DNA of 64,000 nt from Propionispira raffinosivorans DSM 20765 (GCF_000381065.1 NZ_KB905842.1:1-64000); one strand, 5' to 3'. Counted from the first letter of the stretch, positions 25,384 through 34,940 are shown. Notes: a model not told the origin generated them from the letters alone. Program-made: numbers and translations.

Positions 25384-25498
25384 TTTAAAAACCATGATTT
25401 TCGTTGCAATTCGCGGCGAGAAAAAAATTATACAATATTATAATCGTTATATTAATTGCTTGGTATCAGCCTGTTAAAAAAAGCATAAGTATAAAAAA

Positions 25499-25537
25499 AT
25501 GAACTGCCTTTGGTTTTTTATACCAGAGGCAGTTCAT
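25499..25537 (-). terminator. Terminator of the GntR/ABC operon
   Basis: ATGAACTGCCT pairs with AGGCAGTTCAT; on the minus strand seven T follow. Bounds the ABC genes on the left. Confidence 0.8.
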
Positions 25538-25576
25538 TTAAATAATTCAAGTAATATAGTATTGATAGAAAAAGTT

Positions 25577-26275
25577 TTAGGCCAGATTTAAACGATGACT
25601 TAGAATATAATTTGTGATGATGAAAAAAATGCCACAGAGGAGTAATGAGGTGACATAGTAGTTTGCACCAAGTATAAAAGAAAATATCTGCCCGAAAATG
25701 AAAAGCCCGAAAAAAGCAGCGAAAGCACAGAAGATACTATGCTCACGGGAGAGGTGACCGATGGACACCGAAGCGTAGATGATAAGTATCGCTGTGGCAT
25801 CATACATAAGTGTTCCGTAGATAAAAGCAGCAAAGTGTGTCGTGAGGTTAAGCATATCATCCGGTGTGATGGTACTGAAAGGAAACTGGACTCCCGCAAG
25901 AATATCCGGGTTTATGGTGACAAATAGGAAAAAAACGGTAGCGAATGTTAGCAGCATACCAGTGAAAGCAAAGAGAAGTGCTGCGATGAGCTTACTTATA
26001 ATGAGCTCCCAAGTCTTTACGGGCAACGTGAAGGTCAGATAGCCTTCATTGGAAAAAAAGTTACTGTAAAAGCGGCGCGTGATGACAACCAGCGTAAAAA
26101 CCATGACCGCGGCAATGATGAGAACATGGAAAAGAGCCGTAAAGGACATGATTGTCGGCATCTGCATTATATAGAAAACTTTTTCAAGCAAAGCAAATAG
26201 AATAAGCGCAGCATAGAACGGAAGTAGTTGACGAAATATAGATTTTATTTCATATTTAAAAAGATGGATTAACAT
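25577..26275 (-). CDS. ABC-2-like transporter permease
   Basis: A 232-residue membrane protein with six predicted helices (for example QLLPFYAALILFALLEKVF, ALLFAFTGMLLTFATVFFLF, FGLFIFGQIFSFILG). It begins HLFKYEIKSIFRQ, typical of ABC-2 type permeases of small two-gene exporters. It overlaps the ATPase gene by seven bases and is the last gene of a GntR-ATPase-permease operon. This region looks somewhat richer in GC than its surroundings. Substrate unknown; relatives act in antibiotic or cell-wall stress responses. Confidence 0.88.
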   Translation of the reverse strand: MLIHLFKYEIKSIFRQLLPFYAALILFALLEKVFYIMQMPTIMSFTALFHVLIIAAVMVFTLVVITRRFYSNFFSNEGYLTFTLPVKTWELIISKLIAALLFAFTGMLLTFATVFFLFVTINPDILAGVQFPFSTITPDDMLNLTTHFAAFIYGTLMYDATAILIIYASVSIGHLSREHSIFCAFAAFFGLFIFGQIFSFILGANYYVTSLLLCGIFFIITNYILSHRLNLA

Positions 26276-26976
26276 TTAAATTCCTCCCTAAATAGTGCAT
26301 CAAGTGATACACCTTTCTTTTCACGGATTTCATCGACAGAGTCATGGAGAATCAAATTGCCCTGTTTGATCAGAATGGCTTCATCAAGTATGGATTCAAT
26401 TTCAGAGATAAGATGTGTCGAGAGGATGATGGAGGCCTTCTCTTGATAGTTCGTAAGGATGGTTTTTATTATATAGTCACGAGCGGCCGGATCAACACCA
26501 CCGATTGGTTCATCGAGCAGATAAAGGTCAGCTTCGCGGCTCATGACAAGGATGAGCTGGACTTTTTCTTTTGTACCCTTTGACATGTTTTTAAGTTTAT
26601 CGTCAAGGCCAATCTGCAGATTTTGCAGCATATCGCGTGCCTTATCTATATTGAAGTCTTTATAGAAGTCACTGAAGAATTCAAGTATTTCTTTAACGTG
26701 CATCCAGTTGTTGATGTAAGTGTGTTCCGGTAGATAGGAGACGATTTTTTTTGTTTCTGTGCCGATCGGGTGACCGCCGATCGTCAGTGTGCCGCTTGTC
26801 GGAACAAGCAGGCCCGTGCAAAGTTTGATGAAGGTCGTTTTACCGCTGCCGTTCGGGCCTAGTAGTCCGATAATGCGTCCACGGGGAATATCAAGCGTGA
26901 GATCGTTCAGGCCGCAGGTGCTGCCGTAGTGTTTCGTGAGGTTTTGACATTGTAAGATAGAATCCATATTATTCAC
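26269..26976 (-). CDS. ABC transporter ATP-binding protein
   Basis: A 235-residue ATPase. Walker A GPNGSGKTT (residues 40-48) in IIGLLGPNGSGKTTFIKL; Walker B LYLLDEPIGGVDP near 160; the H-loop in ILSTHLISEIESI. The signature is MSKGTKEKVQ, a variant of LSGGQ seen in the YtrB-like class. It overlaps both neighbours. Works with the permease at 25577. Confidence 0.94.
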   Translation of the reverse strand: MNNMDSILQCQNLTKHYGSTCGLNDLTLDIPRGRIIGLLGPNGSGKTTFIKLCTGLLVPTSGTLTIGGHPIGTETKKIVSYLPEHTYINNWMHVKEILEFFSDFYKDFNIDKARDMLQNLQIGLDDKLKNMSKGTKEKVQLILVMSREADLYLLDEPIGGVDPAARDYIIKTILTNYQEKASIILSTHLISEIESILDEAILIKQGNLILHDSVDEIREKKGVSLDALFREEFKC

Positions 26977-27337
26977 CGTCTTTCGTAAGTGTTGTTAATA
27001 ATTGAAGAGTTGCTTTTCGATCGTAACCAATCGCAGCCATTTTCTCAAGAAAATCGTTCATTTGCAAGCGTGCGGTTTCTTTTTTTTGTTTATCCAGCAT
27101 CGTTTTATCCTCCGTAATGAAACGCCCGTTTGTGCGTTCTGCATAAATAATCTCTTCCTGCTCGAGTTGTGCGAGGGCACGCTGCATCGTGTTTGGATTG
27201 ACGCCGGCCTCCATAGCAAGATCACGTACGGGTGGTAGTCTGTCACCAAGATTTCGTTTGCCGACAAATATTTGATTCTTGATTTGTTCGGCGATCTGGG
27301 TGTAGATCGGTCGATCTTTTGTAAAATCCCAAGCCAT
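26969..27337 (-). CDS. GntR-family regulator, YtrA type
   Basis: A 122-residue small GntR regulator with a winged helix (RPIYTQIAEQIKNQIFVGKR, LPPVRDLAMEAGVNPNTMQR) and a short dimerisation tail, as in YtrA. ATG 27337 is chosen for AAAGGAG eight bases upstream; the in-frame ATG at 27385 would place the operator inside the gene. A perfect 17-base inverted repeat (27354-27395) lies directly before the start. It is the first gene of the ABC operon and is expected to repress itself. Confidence 0.92.
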   Translation of the reverse strand: MAWDFTKDRPIYTQIAEQIKNQIFVGKRNLGDRLPPVRDLAMEAGVNPNTMQRALAQLEQEEIIYAERTNGRFITEDKTMLDKQKKETARLQMNDFLEKMAAIGYDRKATLQLLTTLTKDGE

Positions 27338-27353
27338 AGTGAATGCTCCTTTA

Positions 27354-27395
27354 CACTGTATTATTGTATTAATTACATAATACAATAATACAGTG
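27354..27395. promoter_or_regulatory. Operator of the GntR/ABC operon
   Basis: Perfect 17-base inverted repeat with an 8-base spacer. Left arm 27354-27370 (CACTGTATTATTGTATT), right arm 27379-27395. Placed just upstream of the start, it would cover the promoter. Binding by the YtrA-type protein is inferred. Confidence 0.8.
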
Positions 27396-27709
27396 AGAAT
27401 GTCAAGCAGTATTTATAAATTCGGTAGTAAAAGGCATTATCTTTGAAATTACTAATGAGAATAGATCATGACGTGATTGGAAAATAAGACAGTCGAGCTG
27501 TTTTTTTTCGCTACATTGTTTGAAGAAATTTTTTTAACTTTGTATTAATTTGGCAGGAACTTTGATTTTGCGTGAGGAATAAAATTAGTAAATCGTATTT
27601 TATCCAAGTTAGTCATGTCCTATTTGTTTGTTATGAAGAGAATAGGCAGTACGGTCACACGCTATAGGTTTGACAGTATAAAAAACTCAACTAAGGGGAT
27701 GTCAATATT
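27396..27709. other. Intergenic region, no gene seen
   Basis: A small hairpin with a T run (ACAG TCGA CTGT then T8, about 27490-27510) may be a terminator. Nothing else recognised. Confidence 0.4.
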
Positions 27710-28276
27710 TTGCGTAGATTAATTGGTTTAGTATTTGCTATGACTGTTTTATTTGTTTTCATACCGGGAAAATCATATTGCCATACGGCTCCAGCTAAGG
27801 TAGAAATAGATTCGGACTACTTGACGCATGTAAGTTTCAAAAATCGCTATATTAATACGGTATCAATACATATACTCGAAAATATTTCAGAAAAACATAA
27901 TAGATCTTTATATAGGGGCATTACAATTACTCGACCATATGGGCACATAATAAATGATAATGACCAGACTAAAGATAGTTCGGCAGTTGGTATCGGACCT
28001 GTATACATGATTCGTAATGAAAAAAAACTTTCAAGAAAGTTATATGAAGCGTTAGATATGAGCGGTGGATTTATTCTATATGATAAAGCATTTCCGACAG
28101 ACGGAAGATATTATAATTTTATGTGGCGGATTGGCCCCCGATTGGTTTATAAAACGGGTGAAAACTCTTCGATAAATATTGGGTATACGTTCATGCATGT
28201 TTCTAATGGTTTTAGGACTCATAATCCTGGATATAATGGGCAAGGTCTTTCAGTTAGTTTCGAACAAAAATTTTGA
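27710..28276 (+). CDS. PagL-like lipid A 3-O-deacylase
   Basis: A 188-residue outer-membrane beta-barrel. Residues 1-~25 are a signal peptide (RRLIGLVFAMTVLFVFIPG). The body shows alternating strands. The C-terminus carries MHVSNGFRTHNPGYNG, the PagL active-site pattern with catalytic His163 and Ser165, and ends in Phe as outer-membrane proteins do. PagL enzymes remove the 3-O-linked acyl chain of lipid A. The TTG start is supported by AAGGGG ten bases upstream. It implies a lipopolysaccharide outer membrane in this Firmicute. Monocistronic. Confidence 0.82.
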   Translation: MRRLIGLVFAMTVLFVFIPGKSYCHTAPAKVEIDSDYLTHVSFKNRYINTVSIHILENISEKHNRSLYRGITITRPYGHIINDNDQTKDSSAVGIGPVYMIRNEKKLSRKLYEALDMSGGFILYDKAFPTDGRYYNFMWRIGPRLVYKTGENSSINIGYTFMHVSNGFRTHNPGYNGQGLSVSFEQKF

Positions 28277-28760
28277 ATTAGCAAATTGAACGTGAGCGTA
28301 CCATAAAATAGTAGGTATTAAATTCTTGTTTGTGATTATGATGAGAGTGCAGTGCGTTTTATTAAATACAGGATCAAAATATCTTGAAAATCATAAAAGC
28401 AAACTATAAAAATGAAGTCTATAGCCTAGAATGATTACCAATTTCTAGATTATAGGCTTCATTTTATTCAGGGCAAATATTAAGCTAAGGTATTTCACTT
28501 TTATAAAAAACAGAATACTTCTATCGGTGTGTTGGATAGCAGTATTCATGGGGAGAAGTTCTTTTATGAATGGCAATTTACTTATAGTTTTTTTCTGAAT
28601 TGATTTTTATGGGGATTAATACAAATTTTGATCAGTTATTGTTTTTTTCACAATTTTATATAAATAGCCTATTGAAATTAAGAAGTAAAGAAAGTAAAAT
28701 ATAGTTGAGCTAGTCATATATTTACCGTATCATCTAAATGAAGACAATAAGGAGAAATTT
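28277..28760. other. Intergenic region with a bidirectional terminator
   Basis: ATGAAG-CTATA stem at 28412-28462, imperfect, with flanking T and A runs; it could stop transcription either way. No gene seen. A promoter for the next gene is not obvious. Confidence 0.55.
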
Positions 28761-31043
28761 ATGTTAGACAACTGTATTTATGTTTCGGGAGCAAGAGAAC
28801 GAAACCTTAAAAATATTCATATAAAAATACCTAAAAAAAGAATTACTGTTTTTACTGGCGTATCTGGTTCGGGAAAATCGTCATTAGTGTTTGATACAAT
28901 AGCTGCGGAATCTCAAAGACAGTTAAATGAAACATACAATAGTTTTATTCGTCATCGTATGCCTCATTATGGTAAACCTGATGTAGATCGTATCGAAAAT
29001 TTATCTGTCGCCTTTGTTATGAATCAAAAACGGTTAGGGGGCAATGCAAGGTCAACAGTAGGGACAGTAACGGATATATATTCTTTATTGCGTCTTTTGT
29101 TTTCACGAATTGGAAAACCATTTGTTGGATATTCTGATGTATTTTCATTCAATAATCCGGTAGGGATGTGTAATACATGTCAAGGATTAGGTAAAATCGA
29201 AACAATCGATATCGAACGTCTCTTAGATAAAAACAGGTCATTGAGCGAAGGGGCTATCCGTTTTCCAACTTTTGAACCGGGTGGTTGGAGGCTGACTCGT
29301 TATATTTATTCCGGATTCTTCGATAATGATAAAAAAATTCAGGATTACTCCAATGAAGCATTGGAATTACTGCTTTACGCTGATAAAATTAAAGTAAAAA
29401 ATCCCACTACTGAATGGCATAAAACTTCATTGTATGAAGGGCTGATTCCGCGTATTCAAAGAAGTTTCTTGAAAAAAGAAGATGGAGAAAAAGTCAAATA
29501 CAGTAAAGATATTAAGAACTTTGTTATAAAACAAAGTTGTCCCCTTTGTCATGGGGCACGTCTAAATGATAAAGTACTGTCTTGCAAAGTACATGAGAAA
29601 AATATAGTTGAATGTACCGACATGCAGGTGGTCAATCTTTTAGAATTTGTTCAAACAATTCATGTTCCTGTAGCCGCTACAATTATTTCCGAGCTTATTA
29701 ATCGATTACAACATATGGTTACGATTGGATTAGGTTATTTAAGTTTAAACCGAGAAACCGATACTCTTTCAGGTGGAGAATCACAAAGAATTAAAATGGT
29801 AAGACAACTGGGAAACAGCTTAACCGACCTTACTTATATTTTTGATGAGCCGAGTATAGGGCTACATCCATACGATATTAGTAAAATAAATACTTTGATG
29901 AAACTTTTGCGGGACAAAGGCAATACGGTGCTTATTGTAGAACATGATCCAGATATAATAAAAATTGCTGATCATATAGTCGACATGGGGCCAGGCGCAG
30001 GAACGCAAGGCGGACAAATCTTATATGAGGGCGATCTGAAAGGTTTAGAAGAAGCGAATACATTGACTGGACGTTATTTGTCATATCAACCGAAATTAAA
30101 ACAAAGTGTGCGCATGCCAAAGGGCTGGCTTTCCATTCAAAATGCAAAATTACATAATTTGAAAAATATTTCAGTAGAAATACCAAAAGGAGTAATGACG
30201 GTAGTAACTGGAGTAGCTGGTTCAGGTAAGAGTACATTGATCAATCAAGTGTTGCCACAATTTTACCCTGAAATTATTTTCATTGATCAAAATGGAGTAC
30301 CAGCATCAAAGCGTTCTAATATTGCAACATATACAGGTATTTTTGATATAATTAGAAAGCTATTTGCAACGCAAAATGGTGTTAATGCATCTTTATTTAG
30401 TTTTAATTCAAAAGGGGCTTGTCCTGCTTGTAAAGGATTGGGTGTTACCTATACGGATTTAGCTTTTATGGATACAATCGTTACAATGTGCGAGGAATGC
30501 AATGGAAATCGTTTTAATGACGAAGTTCTTCAATATAAATTAAGAGGGAAAAATATAAGTGAAGTTCTAAAAATGACTGTAGGTGAGGCTTTGAACTTTT
30601 TTTATGAAAAAGCCATTAGCAAGGTTATAAAACGACTCTCGGATATTGGAATTGATTATATTTCTTTGGGGCAGCCGTTGAACACTCTTTCAGGAGGAGA
30701 ACTACAAAGAATAAAACTCGCATCCGAACTTGAAAATGACGGACAGATTTATGTATTGGATGAACCATCAACGGGGATGCACATGGCTGATATAAAACAG
30801 TTGATAGGCGTACTAGACCATCTTGTTGAACAAAATTCTACTCTTATTGTAATTGAACACAATTTAACTGTTATTTGTCAAGCCGACTGGATTATTGATT
30901 TAGGGCCTAATGCTGGGGGAAATGGTGGCAGAATTATGTTTAGCGGCCTGCCAAAAGATTTAATTGAAAATCAAGAATCACTTACAGGTCGTTGTTTGGC
31001 ACAATATGTTAAGGAGGAGTGCAAATGTCCAAAAAAGAATTAG
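28761..31043 (+). CDS. UvrA-like ATPase (short UvrA paralogue, resistance type)
   Basis: A 760-residue paralogue of UvrA, shorter than the ~940-residue repair protein. Two ABC halves are present: Walker A GVSGSGKSS (33-41) and GVAGSGKST (~490), signatures TLSGGESQRIKM and TLSGGELQRIKL, Walker B TYIFDEPSIGLHP and IYVLDEPSTGMH. Zinc modules CNTCQGLG, CPLC and CPACKGLG remain. The UvrB-binding and damage-insertion regions are reduced. Such short UvrA-like proteins are known next to drug-responsive regulators and confer resistance to DNA-binding antibiotics in producers. The marR gene overlaps its end, supporting a resistance role. AAGGAG is eight bases before ATG. Confidence 0.88.
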   Translation: MLDNCIYVSGARERNLKNIHIKIPKKRITVFTGVSGSGKSSLVFDTIAAESQRQLNETYNSFIRHRMPHYGKPDVDRIENLSVAFVMNQKRLGGNARSTVGTVTDIYSLLRLLFSRIGKPFVGYSDVFSFNNPVGMCNTCQGLGKIETIDIERLLDKNRSLSEGAIRFPTFEPGGWRLTRYIYSGFFDNDKKIQDYSNEALELLLYADKIKVKNPTTEWHKTSLYEGLIPRIQRSFLKKEDGEKVKYSKDIKNFVIKQSCPLCHGARLNDKVLSCKVHEKNIVECTDMQVVNLLEFVQTIHVPVAATIISELINRLQHMVTIGLGYLSLNRETDTLSGGESQRIKMVRQLGNSLTDLTYIFDEPSIGLHPYDISKINTLMKLLRDKGNTVLIVEHDPDIIKIADHIVDMGPGAGTQGGQILYEGDLKGLEEANTLTGRYLSYQPKLKQSVRMPKGWLSIQNAKLHNLKNISVEIPKGVMTVVTGVAGSGKSTLINQVLPQFYPEIIFIDQNGVPASKRSNIATYTGIFDIIRKLFATQNGVNASLFSFNSKGACPACKGLGVTYTDLAFMDTIVTMCEECNGNRFNDEVLQYKLRGKNISEVLKMTVGEALNFFYEKAISKVIKRLSDIGIDYISLGQPLNTLSGGELQRIKLASELENDGQIYVLDEPSTGMHMADIKQLIGVLDHLVEQNSTLIVIEHNLTVICQADWIIDLGPNAGGNGGRIMFSGLPKDLIENQESLTGRCLAQYVKEECKCPKKN

Positions 31044-31483
31044 AAAAAAATTATTTGCCTTTTCAATGTTTGATTATTGCTTGTTCTAATCGCTTTAATG
31101 TCGAGGGTGTATCAACAGCACAATACTATATACTTGATGTTTTAGACAAGCAAGGATCAAAGACCACAAAAGAAATGGCTGAACTAAAGGGAATATCACA
31201 ATCGGGCATTTCAAAATTAACAAAACGATTGTTGGAAAAAAAATATATAGATCAAGAACGACAAGAAAAGGATCGGCGTTCTTATAAAATTGTAATTACA
31301 CAAGAAGGAAAAGATTTTTTAAATCGTGTAGAGGATTTTGGCAAGGAAATAATGGACTTGATTGAAAAAGCCTTAACGTCAGAAGAAGTAAAGGGATTTT
31401 CTGAAATGTGCAAAAAAATTACGAATTTACATGCTGAAAAAGAAAGAAAAGGTATAAAATTATGGAGGGATGAAGATGTATAA
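31025..31483 (+). CDS. MarR-family regulator
   Basis: A 152-residue MarR protein with a winged helix at ~30-100 (LDKQGSKTTKEMAELKGISQ, SGISKLTKRLLEKKYIDQER, EKDRRSYKIVITQEGKDF). ATG 31025 is chosen for AAGGAGG six bases upstream, and it overlaps the end of the UvrA-like gene by 19 bases. It probably senses the same compound and controls the pair, by inference. Confidence 0.9.
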   Translation: MSKKELEKNYLPFQCLIIACSNRFNVEGVSTAQYYILDVLDKQGSKTTKEMAELKGISQSGISKLTKRLLEKKYIDQERQEKDRRSYKIVITQEGKDFLNRVEDFGKEIMDLIEKALTSEEVKGFSEMCKKITNLHAEKERKGIKLWRDEDV

Positions 31484-32321
31484 ACTCATAGCCATAGATA
31501 TGGATGGAACGCTTTTAACAGAAGACAAGAAAATTACGACGAAAACGAAAGATGCGATAAAAATGGCCAGTAATTTAGGTGTAAAAATCGTTTTGACAAC
31601 AGGGCGGCCGATTCAAGGGATAAAACAATATTTAGAGGAATTAAACCTTACAAATAAAGATGACTATGTGATTGCTTTGAATGGGGCATTCATATGCAGA
31701 AACGATGATTATTCCATACTAAGCAGTAATGAGACATTAACAGGGAAAGACTTAAAATATATTTATAATAAAGTAAAAGCACTTAAAACATATTTTCATG
31801 CATTTACCAAAGACGAGGATTTGGTGGATAAAAAAAGCAAGTTTTCCGTAGCGGAAGAAAAGCGGATTAATCTTAAAGTACGGGTAGTCAATTTTCTTGG
31901 AGAAATTAAGGATGATGATGAAATACTGAAGGTGGTGCTGGAGGAAGAAAAAAATGTGCTCGATGAGATTACTGACAAAATACCCAAAGAACTGTTTGAA
32001 AAATATACTGTGATTAGAAGCGTAGACTTCATGCTGGAATTCATGAAGAAAGGGTGCAATAAGGCTTCTGGAATAGAAAAATTGGCTCAGTATTTGGGTA
32101 TCCGTCGAGAAGAAATTATTGCTATTGGTGATGCGGGCAATGACAAAGAAATGATCCAATATGCGGGGCTTGGCGTGGCAATGGAAAATGCTGAAGATGA
32201 GATCAAGAACATGGCAGATTTTATAACAAAAAGCAATGAGGAAGATGGCGTTTCTTACGTAATTGACAAATTTATATTAGCAAAGAGAAGTAATGAAGCA
32301 AAATTGAAGGTGAAAAGTTAG
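31476..32321 (+). CDS. HAD-superfamily sugar-phosphatase-like hydrolase (Cof type)
   Basis: A 281-residue Cof-type HAD phosphatase. Motif I is AIDMDGTLL (residues 6-14, nucleophile Asp8), motif II TTGRP (~43), motif III Lys in KASGIEKLA (~197), and motif IV GDAGNDKEMI (~220). The cap domain of type IIb lies between. Phosphatases of this type act on sugar phosphates, FMN or pyridoxal phosphate. ATG 31476 has GGAGGG six bases before it; the alternative at 31470 is too close. It overlaps marR by eight bases and is followed at once by rpiA, so it may act on a pentose phosphate. Confidence 0.9.
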   Translation: MYKLIAIDMDGTLLTEDKKITTKTKDAIKMASNLGVKIVLTTGRPIQGIKQYLEELNLTNKDDYVIALNGAFICRNDDYSILSSNETLTGKDLKYIYNKVKALKTYFHAFTKDEDLVDKKSKFSVAEEKRINLKVRVVNFLGEIKDDDEILKVVLEEEKNVLDEITDKIPKELFEKYTVIRSVDFMLEFMKKGCNKASGIEKLAQYLGIRREEIIAIGDAGNDKEMIQYAGLGVAMENAEDEIKNMADFITKSNEEDGVSYVIDKFILAKRSNEAKLKVKS

Positions 32322-33010
32322 TGAATGAGAATGATTTAAGAAGATTATGTGCTGAAAAAGCAATGGAATATGTAAAAAATAATACAGTGATTGGTTTAGG
32401 CGCAGGACGCAATATCGCTTGTTTAATTGAACTGATTCATAAAGCTGCAGAACAGGATGGTTTGAAAATTAAGGCTGTAACTCCATCGGCGGCAACAAGA
32501 AAGCTTTGTTTTAAATATGGAATCGAAGTGATACCGACGTGTTTTGTAGAAGAGGTAGCAGTTGCTTTTGATGGTTGCGGCGAAGCGGATGAAAATTTAT
32601 ATGCGTCAAAAGGTGGGGGCGGCGTATTTACAAAGGAAAAAATAATTGGAGCGCTAGCCAAGTTGTATATATTACTAATTGATGAACGAAAACTACATAT
32701 TCAATTGAATCCGCAACATGTTGTATCAATAGAAATCGTGAAAGCTTCTTTGGGATATGTAAGTAAAATGGTTAGAAATTTGGGTGGCGATCCCGCTGTT
32801 AGAACTACCAACAGCAAGGATGGTAATTTGATTACGGATGATGGGAATTTTATATTGGATATAAAATTTGCGAATATACAGGATTTTAAGCAATTAAATG
32901 ATGACATAAATGATATTGCTGGCGTGATAGGTACGTCTTTGTTTATAAAAGAGGTCAACAAATTGATTGTTGCAGGAGACCAGTGTGTAAGGGTTATATC
33001 AAGGGGATAG
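32321..33010 (+). CDS. rpiA: Ribose-5-phosphate isomerase A
   Basis: A 229-residue enzyme interconverting ribose-5-P and ribulose-5-P. The phosphate loop is VIGLGAGRNIACLIELI (residues ~21-37), variant of the usual G-T-G-S-T. The catalytic region reads DGCGEADENLYASKGGGG, where the classic family has DGADE followed by K-G-G-G-G; the extra Cys-Gly is unusual. TKEKIIGALAK follows. GTG overlaps the TAG of the HAD gene. It may be a diverged isomerase acting on a related sugar phosphate. Confidence 0.85.
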   Translation: MNENDLRRLCAEKAMEYVKNNTVIGLGAGRNIACLIELIHKAAEQDGLKIKAVTPSAATRKLCFKYGIEVIPTCFVEEVAVAFDGCGEADENLYASKGGGGVFTKEKIIGALAKLYILLIDERKLHIQLNPQHVVSIEIVKASLGYVSKMVRNLGGDPAVRTTNSKDGNLITDDGNFILDIKFANIQDFKQLNDDINDIAGVIGTSLFIKEVNKLIVAGDQCVRVISRG

Positions 33011-33064
33011 GACTTTTAATGCAGGTGTTTCGTTTTGATCGATGAAAAGAGAGTAGGGATTTAT

Positions 33065-33211
33065 ATGAAATTAGGTATTATTGGTTCCGGTATGATCGTG
33101 AAGGAACTTTTGTCAATTACAGAACTTTTAAAGAATGTAGAATTGGAAGCTATTTGCGGTACAGTAAGAAGCAAAGAGAAAGTTGATGGACTGAAAAATG
33201 AGTATGTATGA
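33065..33211 (+). pseudogene. Gfo/Idh/MocA-type oxidoreductase, N-terminal remnant
   Basis: Forty-eight residues (MKLGIIGSGMIVKELL, then LEAICGTVRSKEK) are the start of a Rossmann NAD-binding domain with G-x-G-x-x-x. A stop follows after ~48 codons instead of ~330. A second short frame begins in the overlapping ATGA at 33208 (GKCYERLEHSLTGSEVQ ... FPSDFDRM) and ends at 33337. It may be the tail of another lost gene. GTAGGG precedes the start. Confidence 0.6.
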
Positions 33212-33423
33212 TTGCAAATAATCAGTTGGGAAAATGCTATGAAAGGTTAGAACATAGTTTGACTGGTTCTGAAGTACAAACCATTGCAAGAAAAAAAGCA
33301 AATATTGTATTTCCATCAGATTTTGATAGAATGTAAGGATATGTTAAACAGAATAGGGGGCAGGAGTTCTATCATAAGGGAGAACTCCATGGTAAACAGC
33401 AATAGATGAGAGAGGATAAAAAG

Positions 33424-34857
33424 ATGGAAAATAAAACGTTGATGACGGATTTTTATGAATTGACCATGGCGCAGACCTATTTTGACCAGGGGGAAAAAGA
33501 TAAGAAAGCATATTTTGATGTTTTTTTTAGGGAAAGTCCTTTTCATGGAGGTTATGCCATAGCCGGAGGCCTGGATGGGCTGGTTGAATATATTAAAAAT
33601 TTTTATATTTCTGAGGAAGATATAGGCTATTTAAGGAGTCTGGGGAATTTTACAGAAGATTTTCTTTCCTACTTAAAAGAATTAAAATTTCGAGGGGATA
33701 TCTATTCCGTCGAAGATGGAACACCGGTATTTCCGAATGAGCCGGTTATTACAGTGCGGGCAAATGTGATAGAAGCACAACTCATTGAGACGGCTTTACT
33801 TGCTAATTTTAATCATGCAACTTTAGTTACAACAGCAGCGAAAAGAATTACCACGGCAGCAAATGAAATCCCAGTTATGGAATTTGGTGCCAGAAGAGCA
33901 CGGGGAATTGATTCAGCCATTGAAGCTAGCAAATATTCTTATGTTGGGGGATGCATTGGAACAAGCAATGTGCTTGCAGCAAAAATGTATGATATCCCAG
34001 TCTTGGGAACCATGGCACACAGCATGATTTGCGATGCTGACAATGAGTATGAAGCATTTCTTGCTTATGCAAAAAGTAATCCCAATAACTGTGTGTTTCT
34101 CGTAGATACATTTGACACTTTAAAAAGTGGAATTCCCAATGCTATAAAAGTGGCAAATGACTATCTGATTCCGAATAAATATCCGTTTAAGGGGATACGG
34201 ATTGACAGCGGAGACTTAGCCTATCTGTCAAAGCAAGCAAGAAAATTATTGGACGATGCAGGCTATAAAGATGCAGGTATCTGTTTATCCAACGGTCTTA
34301 ATGAAAATACGATTAAATCTCTCATTGATCAAGGAGCCTATATCAATTCTATTGGTTGTGGGGATAATATTGCAGCTTCACTGGAACGAATTGGTGGTGT
34401 ATATAAATTGGTAGCAGTAGAAAAAGAAGCTAAGCTGATTCCGAAGATTAAGGTCACGAACGATATCATGAAAACAATTAATCCAGGATATAAAAAAGTA
34501 TATCGGTTTTATGATAAAAAAACAGGCTATGCCTTGGGAGATATATTGGCACTGGCAGATGAAGTGATTCCAGAAGATGGATATACATTAATAAGCCCAA
34601 CGGAAGAATGGAAAAAAACTTATATATCCGATTATGAAGTCAAAAATCTTCAAGTTCTTGTTTTCAAAAATGGCAAGCAGGTTTATGAAGTACCGAGTAT
34701 TCAAGAAAGAAAAGCTTACTGTGAAGAACAGTTTAGAACAATTTATCCAGAAATTAAGAGAAGTGTAAATCCCCATGAATATTATGTGGATTTAACCGAA
34801 AAATTGCTGGACTTAAAAAAGAAGTTAATTAGAAATTCAATGAATGTCCATTCATGA
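33424..34857 (+). CDS. pncB: Nicotinate phosphoribosyltransferase
   Basis: A 477-residue enzyme joining nicotinate and PRPP to form nicotinate mononucleotide in the NAD salvage (Preiss-Handler) pathway. N-terminal LMTDFYELTMAQTYF, central EFGARRARGIDSAIEASKYS with the active-site loop, and GTMAHSMICDADNEYEAF are hallmark sequences; SGDLAYLSKQAR is also typical. ATG 33424 is chosen for AGAGAGGA upstream. It closes a run of HAD, RpiA and an oxidoreductase stub, linking ribose-phosphate supply with NAD synthesis. Confidence 0.95.
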   Translation: MENKTLMTDFYELTMAQTYFDQGEKDKKAYFDVFFRESPFHGGYAIAGGLDGLVEYIKNFYISEEDIGYLRSLGNFTEDFLSYLKELKFRGDIYSVEDGTPVFPNEPVITVRANVIEAQLIETALLANFNHATLVTTAAKRITTAANEIPVMEFGARRARGIDSAIEASKYSYVGGCIGTSNVLAAKMYDIPVLGTMAHSMICDADNEYEAFLAYAKSNPNNCVFLVDTFDTLKSGIPNAIKVANDYLIPNKYPFKGIRIDSGDLAYLSKQARKLLDDAGYKDAGICLSNGLNENTIKSLIDQGAYINSIGCGDNIAASLERIGGVYKLVAVEKEAKLIPKIKVTNDIMKTINPGYKKVYRFYDKKTGYALGDILALADEVIPEDGYTLISPTEEWKKTYISDYEVKNLQVLVFKNGKQVYEVPSIQERKAYCEEQFRTIYPEIKRSVNPHEYYVDLTEKLLDLKKKLIRNSMNVHS

Positions 34858-34940
34858 ATTTGAATATTTATAGTGCCGTCTTTTCTAAAGACCACTCTAA
34901 TCGTTTGTCGCCTACAACTATATAGCGTTTCACTATAAAA

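Noticed and set aside
24846..25409. Minus-strand open frame of 187 codons
   Set aside because: Antisense to the gate-domain membrane proteins, which have clear family motifs.
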